The notes under the pieces were generated by a model, which worked only from the letters and a program-made list of their open reading frames with translations, was not told where the DNA came from and made no database searches. Positions 1-6,655 of a DNA stretch of 14,870 nt are shown in pieces. The position numbers and the translations under genes are program-made. Source of the DNA: JBCBTD01 sp039818825. GTDB lineage: Bacteria > Pseudomonadota > Alphaproteobacteria > Geminicoccales > Geminicoccaceae. Location: assembly GCA_039818825.1 (NCBI GenBank), contig JBCBTD010000086.1:1-14870 (forward strand), in the 5' to 3' direction. Numbering within the stretch: position 1 is the stretch's first letter; each line of letters opens with the position of its first letter.

Positions 1-896
1 TGCAGCAGAACACCGCCGTCATCGGGCTGGGGTCCATGGGGTACGGCATGGCACAGTCGGTGTTGCGGGCTGGACACCAGACCTGGGGCCTCGACGTGGT
101 CGACGCGGCCGCGGCGCGGTTCCGGAGTGAAGGCGGCCAGCCAGGCGCGCTCGCCGAGGTGGCGGGCAAGCTCGATGTCGTCGTGGTGGTGGTGCTCAAC
201 GCTGCGCAGACGGAAGACGTCCTGTTCGGCGGGAACGGTGTCGTTCAGCACCTTCGATCCGGCGCGGTCGTCATGGCATGCGTCACCGTGGCGCCGGCAT
301 TCGCCCGCGCCATGGAGGCCCGCTGCGGTGAGACCGGCGTGCTCTATCTCGACGCGCCGATCTCGGGCGGGGCCGTGAAAGCCGCCGCCGGCCAGCTCTC
401 GATCATGGCGTCGGGCACGCCGGCGGCCTTCGCTGCGGCACGCCCGGTCCTGGATGCCACCGCCGAGAACGTGTTCGAACTCGGCGACGCGGCCGGCGCC
501 GGCTCGGCGATGAAGGCGGTCAACCAGCTCCTCGCCGGCGTCCACATCGCCGCCATGGCCGAGGCGATGACCTTCGGCATGACCCAAGGGCTCGAGCCGG
601 CGAAGGTCGTCGAGGTCATCTCCCAATGCGCCGGCACCAGCTGGATGTTCGAGAACCGCGCTCCGCACGTCGTGGCCGGCGACTACACGCCCCACTCCGC
701 CATCGACATCTGGCCGAAGGACCTCGGCATCGTTCTCGACATCGCCCGAGAAGCGAGGTTCGGCGCGCCACTGACGGCGGCGGCGTTGCAGCAGTACTTG
801 GCGGCGGCGGGCTCCGGGCTGGGTCGCGAAGACGACGCGGCGGTGGCCAAGGTCTATGCCCGCAATGCAGGGCTCCGCCTTCCCGGTATGAGTTGA
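1..896 (+). CDS. ltnD: L-threonate dehydrogenase (LtnD), start just outside window
   Basis: NAD-dependent dehydrogenase of the 3-hydroxyisobutyrate dehydrogenase family, expected to oxidise L-threonate at C2 to 2-oxo-tetronate in the cytoplasm. The frame is open to the left edge and reads QQNTAVIGLGSMG. Bases 1-2 are TG, so an ATG (or GTG) beginning one base before the window is the likely start, giving about 298 residues, normal for the family. With that numbering, the Rossmann motif GLGSMG is at 9-14, the substrate-binding motif DAPISGG at 118-124, the catalytic lysine K172 (in GSAMKAVNQ) and a second conserved lysine, K240 (in KDLG). The segment SWMFENR followed by GDYTP is typical of LtnD rather than of true 3-hydroxyisobutyrate dehydrogenases. 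The neighbours otnK and otnC support the assignment. The internal ATG at 36 would cut off the NAD-binding glycines and is not the start. Exact substrate (L-threonate versus another tetronate) is inferred. Confidence 0.87.
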   Translation, partial: QQNTAVIGLGSMGYGMAQSVLRAGHQTWGLDVVDAAAARFRSEGGQPGALAEVAGKLDVVVVVVLNAAQTEDVLFGGNGVVQHLRSGAVVMACVTVAPAFARAMEARCGETGVLYLDAPISGGAVKAAAGQLSIMASGTPAAFAAARPVLDATAENVFELGDAAGAGSAMKAVNQLLAGVHIAAMAEAMTFGMTQGLEPAKVVEVISQCAGTSWMFENRAPHVVAGDYTPHSAIDIWPKDLGIVLDIAREARFGAPLTAAALQQYLAAAGSGLGREDDAAVAKVYARNAGLRLPGMS

Positions 897-907
897 AGGA
901 GGAAAGG
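896..907 (+). promoter_or_regulatory. Shine-Dalgarno region of otnK
   Basis: AAGGAGG at 896-902, followed by GGAAAGG ending at 907, lies between the ltnD stop and the otnK ATG at 915. It is the strongest ribosome binding site in the left operon and fixes the otnK start. A nearer GTG at 907 reads into a stop after three codons. Confidence 0.6.
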
Positions 908-914
908 TGCGGGT

Positions 915-2183
915 ATGACCACGTTGATGGGTTGCATCGCCGACGACTTCACCGGTGCGACCGACCTCGCCGGGCTCTTGGCGCGGTCCGGCGCGCGCGT
1001 GTCGCTGCGGATCGGCGTTCCTCCGGATGCGCCCGACGCCGACTCGGCACCGTTCGAGGTGATCGCCCTCAAGTCCCGCACGGCCCCGGTCGCCGAGGCC
1101 GTTGTCGATGCACGGGCCGCTCTGGCCTGGCTGCGCCGCGCCGGCGCGGAACGGTTCTTCTGGAAGTACTGCTCGACCTTCGATTCCACGGCCGACGGCA
1201 ACATCGGCCCGGTCGCCGAAGCCCTGATGGCCGATCTCGGCGCCACCCAGACCATCTACTGCCCCGCGTTCCCGGAGAACGGCCGCGCCATCTTCATGGG
1301 CAATCTGTTCGTCGGCGAGCAGCCACTCGCCGAGAGCCCTATGAAAGATCACCCGCTGACGCCGATGCGCGATTCCAATCTGACGAGGCTGCTCGCACCG
1401 CAGGTGACCAAGCCCGTGGGCCTGGCCAACCGGCTCACCGTGGCGCGGGGAACCGAGGCGCTTCGGACGCGGCTGGCCGCACTGGCCGAAGAGGGCGTGG
1501 CCCACGTGATCGTCGACGCGGTCGCCGACGAGGATCTCTCTGTGATCGCTGAGGCCTGCGGCGACATGGCGCTCATGACCGGCGGCAGCGCCGTGGCCAT
1601 GCCGCTCCCGGATCTGTGGCGCCGCAAGAGCCTGCTGTCGGGAGGCGTCGGCACAGGCCAGACGCCGGCCGTCGGCCCTCGGGCGATCGTGCTTTCGGGC
1701 AGCTGCTCGGCGATGACCAACCGGCAGGTCGGGGCCTATGGCGATCAGGGTCCGGCGTTCAGGCTCGATCCGATGGCACTCGCGATGCGTGGCCCTGACG
1801 AAGCACTCGCCTGGCTCGCCGCGCAACCGCCGACGGCAGCGCCGCTCGTCTACGCCACCGCCGAACCCGCCGCGGTCAAAGCGGCCCAGGCCGAGCTGGG
1901 CGTCGCGCGGGCGGGCGAGATCGTCGAGCAGGCGCTGGCGGCCATCGCCGTCGCGGCGCGGGACGCCGGCGTACACCGTTTCGTCGTCGCCGGCGGCGAA
2001 ACCTCGGGCGCGGTGACCAAGGCCCTGGGTGTCGCACGGCTCGACATCGGCAAGGAGATCGCCCCCGGCGTGCCCTGGTGCTTCGCCGAGAGCGCGGGCC
2101 AGCCCATCGCCATCACGCTCAAGTCGGGCAATTTCGGCGCCGAGACGTTCTTCGCCGACGCCCTGGAGCGGCTCGACCCGTGA
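915..2183 (+). CDS. otnK: 3-oxo-tetronate kinase (OtnK)
   Basis: ATP-dependent kinase of the four-carbon acid sugar kinase family (formerly DUF1537), expected to phosphorylate 3-oxo-tetronate to 3-oxo-tetronate 4-phosphate. The 422-residue length is usual for the family. The N-terminal domain opens with ADDFTGATD at residues 9-17, the family's substrate-binding signature, and carries KYCSTFDST at about 84-92. The C-terminal nucleotide-binding domain has the glycine-rich VAGGETSGAV near residues 357-367. The gene follows ltnD after 18 bases with a good ribosome binding site, and its TGA overlaps the otnC GTG by four bases, so all three genes should be co-transcribed. Related kinases (DtnK for D-threonate, YgbK) share the fold. 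OtnK is preferred because it sits beside LtnD and OtnC homologues. Confidence 0.88.
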   Translation: MTTLMGCIADDFTGATDLAGLLARSGARVSLRIGVPPDAPDADSAPFEVIALKSRTAPVAEAVVDARAALAWLRRAGAERFFWKYCSTFDSTADGNIGPVAEALMADLGATQTIYCPAFPENGRAIFMGNLFVGEQPLAESPMKDHPLTPMRDSNLTRLLAPQVTKPVGLANRLTVARGTEALRTRLAALAEEGVAHVIVDAVADEDLSVIAEACGDMALMTGGSAVAMPLPDLWRRKSLLSGGVGTGQTPAVGPRAIVLSGSCSAMTNRQVGAYGDQGPAFRLDPMALAMRGPDEALAWLAAQPPTAAPLVYATAEPAAVKAAQAELGVARAGEIVEQALAAIAVAARDAGVHRFVVAGGETSGAVTKALGVARLDIGKEIAPGVPWCFAESAGQPIAITLKSGNFGAETFFADALERLDP

Positions 2184-2830
2184 CGGCGGAAACCGGCCTG
2201 CGGGAGCTGCTCTGCACGCTCGCGAAATCCATGTTCGATCGCGGGCTCACCGGCGGGTCGACGGGCAACGTCTCGGCGCGCACACCCGACGGCGGGTTGC
2301 TGGTGTCTCCCACGGGCACGAGCTTCGGTCGGCTCGATCCGGCGCGACTGAGCCGATTCGACGCTGCTGGCAGCCTCGTCGACGGCGACCCGCCCACCAA
2401 GGAAATGCCCCTACACACAGCGTTCTACGACACGCGTTCGGCGGCCGGGGCGGTGGTGCATCTCCACTCCTGCCACGCGGTGGCGTGGTCGATGATGCCG
2501 GAGGTCGACGTGGACGACTTCCTGCCGCCGCTGACCCCCTATGCGATCATGAAGTTGGGCCGCGTGAAGCTCCTGCCCTTCTTCCGCCCGGGCGACCCCG
2601 CGATGGGCGACGCCGTGCGTGGGCTCGCCGGCAAGCGCAGCGCCGTCATGCTCGCCAATCACGGCCCGGTCGTCGCCGCCAAAGACGTCGAGGCGGCGTG
2701 CTACGCCATCGAGGAACTGGAGGAGACCGCCAAGCTTGCGCTGCTGACCCGCGGCTGCAATCCGCGCATGCTCGACCAGACGCAGATCCGCGACGTCGTT
2801 ACGACCTTCGACGTCCAGTGGGACGATTGA
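2180..2830 (+). CDS. otnC: 3-oxo-tetronate 4-phosphate decarboxylase (OtnC), class II aldolase fold
   Basis: Class II aldolase/adducin-family enzyme expected to decarboxylate 3-oxo-tetronate 4-phosphate to dihydroxyacetone phosphate, the last step of the pathway. I place the start at the GTG overlapping the otnK stop (GTGA), giving 216 residues, which matches the family. Upstream codons in the same frame translate into arginine-rich shadow sequence of otnK. Visible landmarks are the phosphate-binding TGGSTGNVSAR at 24-34, E75 (acid/base position in KEMPLH), the metal ligands H94 and H96 in HLHSCH, and the third metal histidine H161 in ANHGP. A GGAG at 2165-2168 may serve as ribosome binding site, although coupling to otnK termination is more likely. 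Fuculose-phosphate aldolase is the general alternative, but the gene context favours OtnC. Confidence 0.86.
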   Translation: MTAETGLRELLCTLAKSMFDRGLTGGSTGNVSARTPDGGLLVSPTGTSFGRLDPARLSRFDAAGSLVDGDPPTKEMPLHTAFYDTRSAAGAVVHLHSCHAVAWSMMPEVDVDDFLPPLTPYAIMKLGRVKLLPFFRPGDPAMGDAVRGLAGKRSAVMLANHGPVVAAKDVEAACYAIEELEETAKLALLTRGCNPRMLDQTQIRDVVTTFDVQWDD

Positions 2831-2837
2831 GTAGGCG

Positions 2838-2847
2838 CCCACGTGGG
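2838..2847. promoter_or_regulatory. Perfect 10-bp palindrome CCCACGTGGG
   Basis: A perfect inverted repeat lies eight bases after the otnC stop, inside the 266-base gap (2831-3096) before the YbdK-like gene. It could be a protein-binding site or chance. It has no loop or T-run, so it is not an intrinsic terminator. I see no convincing gene or -35/-10 pair in the rest of this gap. Confidence 0.15.
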
Positions 2848-3096
2848 TTTCCTGTGGCGGGACCGACCCCTCCTCGCCTCCATCCGGCGGACGGGCGACG
2901 TGGCGCAGGTTCACGCGGCACCCCCGGACCGTCGCCATGACGAGGCCCGCGTTCTCCAGCGGTGGGCGGCCCGAGGTCGGGAACGAGAGCACGTTCCCTA
3001 CGCGTTGCGAACCTCACATCGGCGCGTCGAGCGCGCGCGTCGTCGTCACGGGCGAAACCACTTGGTCTTACCCCGGCCAGCGGTCACATTGCCGTA

Positions 3097-4224
3097 ATGA
3101 CCACGCCCAGTTTCTCCCTCGGCATCGAGGAGGAATACCTCCTCGTCCAGACCGATACCTGCGATCTCGCGGAGGCGCCCACGGCGTTGATCGCCGCCTG
3201 CGAAAGCGATCTCGAAGGCCAGTTCAGTCCGGAGTATCTGCAATGCCAGATCGAGGTCGGCACGCAGGTCTGCAACACGATCGAGAACGCCCGCGATGAC
3301 CTGCGCCACCTGCGCGACTGCATAGCCCGCCGGGCGGCTGAGCACGGGCTCGCTCCGATCGCCGTATCCTGCCATCCCTTTTCGGATTGGAAGACGCAAA
3401 ACCACACCCGCAAGGACCGCTACGAGGCCCTGCGCAGCGATCTGGGCGGCGTGGTCGAGCGGCTGCTGATTTGTGGCATGCATGTTCATGTCGGCATCGA
3501 CGACGACGCCCTGCGCATCGATCTGATGCCGCAACTCAGCTACTTTCTGCCGCATCTACTGGCGCTCTCGGCGTCTTCGCCGTTCTGGCGCGGCCACGAT
3601 ACCGGGCTGGCTTCCTATCGCCTGACCGTCTTCGACAATCTGCCCCGGACCGGCTTGCCGCCGAGGTTCGACAGCTGGGCGGAGTACGAGTCGACCACGG
3701 GGGTATTGATCGATCTGGGCATCATCGAGGATACGAGCAAAATCTGGTGGGACTTGCGCCCTTCCCATCGCTTTCCGACCCTCGAGACCCGGATTTGCGA
3801 TGTCTCGCCGCGGTTGGAGCACACGCTCGGCATCGCCGCCCTGACCCGCGCGCTCCTGCGGATGCTCTGGCGGTTGCGGCGCGCCAATCAGCGTTGGCGA
3901 GACTACGACAGCTTCCTCATCAACGAGAACCGCTGGCGCGCCCAGCGATACGGCCCGACTGACGGGCTGATCGACTTCGGGGCGCGCCGGATCGCGCCCT
4001 TCGCCGACCTGCTGGAGGAGTTGATCGAGCTCGTCGGCGAGGATCTCGATGCCCTCGGTGGCCGCGCCGAGGTCGAAGCGCTGCGCAGCGTGATCACCGA
4101 TGGCACCAGCGCCGAGCGTCAACGGAAGGTGCATGAAGCGGCGCTCGAGGCGGGCTGTGACTCGTCGGAAGCCAAACGCGCCGTCGTGCGCCATCTCGTC
4201 GACGAATTCACCGCAGATCTCTAG
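3097..4224 (+). CDS. YbdK-type carboxylate-amine ligase (glutamate-cysteine ligase 2 family)
   Basis: Member of the GCS2 / YbdK family, ATP-dependent ligases that join an amino acid's carboxylate to an amine. The E. coli YbdK protein has weak glutamate-cysteine ligase activity, and physiological substrates are mostly unknown. The protein is 375 residues, the usual length. It begins SFSLGIEEEYLLV, with the signature GIEEEY at 9-14. Other family landmarks are QIEVGTQVC at 51-59, GMHVHVG at 127-133 and WWDLRPSHRFPTLETRICD at 217-235, which contribute ATP/metal and substrate binding. The ATG at 3097 is chosen because the family's conserved N-terminus begins five residues later; the 45 codons upstream look noncoding. 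No clear Shine-Dalgarno precedes it. It stands alone, 266 bases after otnC and convergent with the pigment operon, so context does not reveal its substrate. Confidence 0.85.
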   Translation: MTTPSFSLGIEEEYLLVQTDTCDLAEAPTALIAACESDLEGQFSPEYLQCQIEVGTQVCNTIENARDDLRHLRDCIARRAAEHGLAPIAVSCHPFSDWKTQNHTRKDRYEALRSDLGGVVERLLICGMHVHVGIDDDALRIDLMPQLSYFLPHLLALSASSPFWRGHDTGLASYRLTVFDNLPRTGLPPRFDSWAEYESTTGVLIDLGIIEDTSKIWWDLRPSHRFPTLETRICDVSPRLEHTLGIAALTRALLRMLWRLRRANQRWRDYDSFLINENRWRAQRYGPTDGLIDFGARRIAPFADLLEELIELVGEDLDALGGRAEVEALRSVITDGTSAERQRKVHEAALEAGCDSSEAKRAVVRHLVDEFTADL

Positions 4225-4287
4225 AGCGACGGCCTATCCGGTTGAATCGATTGGGATCCCCAGTTTGGCTTGGCTGTGATTCGAGGT

Positions 4288-4314
4288 GTCTGCCGGACGC
4301 AGAGGCCGGCGGAC
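4288..4314. terminator. Possible stem-loop between convergent genes
   Basis: In the 187-base space between the convergent YbdK-like gene and the acyl ligase gene, GTCTGCCGG (4288-4296) can pair with CCGGCGGAC (4306-4314) around a nine-base loop, with one G-U pair. No T-run follows on either strand, so it is at best a weak or factor-assisted terminator. A second, smaller hairpin (CGCGGT 4387-4392 with ACCGCG 4406-4411) directly abuts the stop codon of the ligase gene. Confidence 0.3.
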
Positions 4315-4411
4315 ATAGTGAAGGCGCTCTGCCTCGGTCTTCGTAGGCACGTCCTCGGCGCGATGGCGACAGGAGCTGGAGGACGCCGCGGTCGCCTGAG
4401 GTGTCACCGCG

Positions 4412-5755
4412 TCAAGCGCGGTCGCGCGGGCTCCGTCCGCCCCGCCGCATGCCCTCGGCGCGCAGTGCTTCCAGGGTGGCCGCCGACACTTTTCCGGTCC
4501 CGTCACGATCGATGCGATCCACGACGAAGATGCGCCGCGGCACCAGCACCGGATCGAGATAGGCGAGCAGGCGGCTGCGGATCGCGCTCTCCAGTGCCTC
4601 GTCGGCGAGCTTGGCGTCCTCGTAGGCGGCAGCGAAAACCACCAAAGCATCCTGGCCGTCGAGCCCTCGCGCCGCCACCGCGTCGCACGGCAGCGCCGCG
4701 GCCGCGAGGATGGCGTTGACCGCACCGATGGTCGTGCGCTTGCCGGCGACGGAAATCTGCTCGTCGCTCCTCCCCTCCAACCGCAACGCCCCATTCGGCC
4801 GAAGCGACAGGCGGTCGGGGATCTGCGTCGTTGCTGGCAGATGCGGCGCCGTAGCGAACGCGATGTCGCCCATCACAGAAAAGGTGAAACCGGCTGACGG
4901 CGTCCAATCCTCCTCTCGGGCGGTCCGGCGGATCGCCATCGACCCGGCCTCCGTGCAGCCGTAAATCTCGAAGACTCTCAGCTTGCCGTGCTGTTCCACC
5001 CTAGCCGCGGCTTCAGACGCGAGTGGTGCCGTGGCGGAGATGATACCGCGGAGCGCCGAGGCACGCCGGATCGACAGATCGAGGTGCTTCAGATGCGCCG
5101 GCGTGGTGACGAGCACCGCCGCGGCGCGCGGATCCGCAGCGAGCGTGCTGAGCGCTGCTTCCAAATCGGCCGCATAGAACACCGCTGGCCGCCACGCCTC
5201 CGCCAGGAAGCTCAGCGGCGTCGCGACGGTCGCTTCCAAACCGTACATGTGCCGGTGCGGTGTCGTCCCGATCAGCACGATGCGCTCGGCCCCTGGCGCA
5301 ATGCGTCGCGCCAACTCCACGGTCACCTCGGCACCACCGGCGAGCATCGCCCAAGTCTTGACGTGCCGGACCGGCGTCGCGGTCGAGCCCGACGTGAAAA
5401 CGTGGACTTCACCCAGAGCATGGGCAACGAGATGCTGCGGCGTCAGGATGGGACCGTCGGCACTGTCGGCTGTCCCGAGCAGACGGTCATCCTCCTCGAC
5501 GACCAGCGGCGCGTCGTAGCGAGTCGAGATTTCCCGCAGGGCTTCGGGTGCGACGGAGGGCGGCAGCACGACGGTCTGGCCGTTGAGCAGCGCGGCAACG
5601 AGGATGACCGTGAACACGAACCGATCGGCGTGTAGGTTCACGACAGCCGGACGATGCGCGATCAACGGGCGGGCGGCGGCGACCGCTGCAGAGAAAGCCG
5701 CGAGGTCGACGATGCCGTCTGGTGCGGTGAACAGATTGCGCGCGATCGCCGTCAC
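4412..5755 (-). CDS. Acyl-AMP ligase, ApeH-like (starter-unit loading)
   Basis: Adenylate-forming enzyme expected to activate an aromatic carboxylic acid and load it onto the carrier protein encoded upstream, like ApeH of aryl polyene clusters. I start it at the GTG at 5755, which overlaps the preceding stop as GTGA and gives 447 residues. A longer open frame exists upstream, but its arginine-rich translation is the shadow of the membrane-protein gene. Motifs: phosphate-binding loop TSGSTATPVRHVK at 121-133 (an alanine replaces the usual glycine after SGST), PHRHMYGL at 166-173, YGCTEAG at 265-271, hinge/A8 region LEGRSDEQISVAGKR at 326-340, and the catalytic C-terminal lysine K422 in GTGKVS. 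It is the last gene of the operon. Whether it delivers to carrier protein or CoA, and which acid it uses, cannot be read from sequence. Confidence 0.82.
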   Translation of the reverse strand: MTAIARNLFTAPDGIVDLAAFSAAVAAARPLIAHRPAVVNLHADRFVFTVILVAALLNGQTVVLPPSVAPEALREISTRYDAPLVVEEDDRLLGTADSADGPILTPQHLVAHALGEVHVFTSGSTATPVRHVKTWAMLAGGAEVTVELARRIAPGAERIVLIGTTPHRHMYGLEATVATPLSFLAEAWRPAVFYAADLEAALSTLAADPRAAAVLVTTPAHLKHLDLSIRRASALRGIISATAPLASEAAARVEQHGKLRVFEIYGCTEAGSMAIRRTAREEDWTPSAGFTFSVMGDIAFATAPHLPATTQIPDRLSLRPNGALRLEGRSDEQISVAGKRTTIGAVNAILAAAALPCDAVAARGLDGQDALVVFAAAYEDAKLADEALESAIRSRLLAYLDPVLVPRRIFVVDRIDRDGTGKVSAATLEALRAEGMRRGGRSPRDRA

Positions 5756-6363
5756 GGACGCAACTGCACCAGGGCCTCCGGTCTGGCCATGGCGCGTGCC
5801 GTATCCAGCCACCGTTCGGGCCGCTGGTAGCGGCGTTGCGCCAGCCAGTGTGAGGCGAAGAACAAGACCACCTCGCAGGCCAAGGCGACCGGCACGGCAC
5901 GTTCGGCGAGACTGCGGGCCTGTTCGCTCACCGCTGCCGCAACGGCGAGGGCAGCGACGACACTGGCCAACGCGGTCCACAACAGACACTGCCGCCGTAC
6001 GAAGCCGAGGAAGGCGCCTTCCGCCTCCGGTCCCTTGCCCATCATCCGTATCATGCGGACGATCACCGGTGTGCGCCGCGGCAACAGGCTGACGCCGAAC
6101 AGGAAAGCGAGCGCCGCGTGGATCGCGGCGATCGGCGCCCAGGGCATGACGGCGGCACCCAAAGCCTGCCCGCCAGCGAGGACGGTAGCGATCGCCGCTG
6201 CGATCGCCAGGCGCCACCGAACCGGCCACCCGAGACCGGCGACGACGCGGTCAGCGATGGCCATGAGCATGAGCGCGGCCGCCGCCAGCCTAGCCGCGTC
6301 ACCCGCAGGCCCAGAAACGAATGCGCCGAAGACCACGAGCCCTGCAACGATGGCGATCGGCAC
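5752..6363 (-). CDS. ApeG-like integral membrane protein (COG4648 type)
   Basis: Small hydrophobic protein of the kind found beside the carrier protein and ligase in aryl polyene clusters. Its molecular role is not established. I choose the GTG at 6363, four bases after the carrier-protein stop and preceded by AGTAGG, giving 203 residues. A TTG at 6390 would add nine residues and overlap the carrier gene by 23 bases. About six membrane segments are visible, near residues 3-19, 24-44, 51-69, 76-94, 126-146 and 155-175, with a basic loop RRTPVIVRMIRMMGKG at 96-111 between the fourth and fifth. The tail is polar and arginine-rich. The stop overlaps the ligase start by four bases. Identification rests mostly on membrane topology and position between the carrier protein and the ligase. 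Confidence 0.68.
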   Translation of the reverse strand: MPIAIVAGLVVFGAFVSGPAGDAARLAAAALMLMAIADRVVAGLGWPVRWRLAIAAAIATVLAGGQALGAAVMPWAPIAAIHAALAFLFGVSLLPRRTPVIVRMIRMMGKGPEAEGAFLGFVRRQCLLWTALASVVAALAVAAAVSEQARSLAERAVPVALACEVVLFFASHWLAQRRYQRPERWLDTARAMARPEALVQLRP

Positions 6364-6367
6364 AAGC

Positions 6368-6655
6368 CTACTTCGTCCGACGCTGGGCAATATGGTCGCT
6401 CAGGCTGGCGAGTGAGGCGAAAATCTCACCGTTCCGCTCGTCATCGGAGTTGAGTTTGAAGCCATACCTCTCGGCAATGGCAAAGGCGATTTCGAGAGCG
6501 TCGATACTGTCCAGTCCCAATCCCTCGCCGAACAGCGGTGCGTGGGGATCGATGTCCTCCGGCACGACATCCTCGAGATCGAGCGCTTCGACGATGAGCC
6601 TGGCCACTTCCAGCCGGAAGTCCGCGTCCGACGCGGACTTGGAAACATCATCCAT
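6368..6655 (-). CDS. Acyl carrier protein (ApeE/ApeF-like)
   Basis: A 95-residue acidic carrier protein that would hold the growing polyene as a thioester on a 4'-phosphopantetheine arm. The attachment site is S50 in GLGLDSIDALEI, the canonical DS(I/L) motif followed by helix II. The predicted fold is helical and the protein is rich in aspartate and glutamate. The ATG at 6655 overlaps the 3' end of the flavoprotein gene by eight bases (ATGGATGA). The start is well defined because only five residues precede a typical N-terminal linker. Known aryl polyene clusters usually have two carrier proteins. Only this one is in the window, so a second would lie upstream beyond the right edge, or the system works with one. 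Confidence 0.92.
   Translation of the reverse strand: MDDVSKSASDADFRLEVARLIVEALDLEDVVPEDIDPHAPLFGEGLGLDSIDALEIAFAIAERYGFKLNSDDERNGEIFASLASLSDHIAQRRTK

Noticed and set aside
36..896. Start of the first gene at the ATG at 36
   Set aside because: It would remove the GxGxxG cofactor motif; the coding frame extends to base 1 and probably to an ATG beginning one base earlier.
626..1552. Long + strand open frame of 308 codons across ltnD and otnK
   Set aside because: Its translation is arginine-rich and without domains; it overlaps two well-supported genes in another frame, as expected for GC-rich DNA.
2411..2992. Minus-strand open frame of 193 codons opposite otnC
   Set aside because: Low-complexity, histidine- and arginine-rich shadow of otnC with no recognisable motif.
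3556..4194. Minus-strand open frame of 212 codons opposite the YbdK-like gene
   Set aside because: Antisense of a gene with clear family motifs; no start context or domain.
5756..6229. N-terminal extension of the ligase
   Set aside because: The extra residues are a frame-shifted reading of the membrane-protein gene; the conserved ligase begins at the GTG at 5755.
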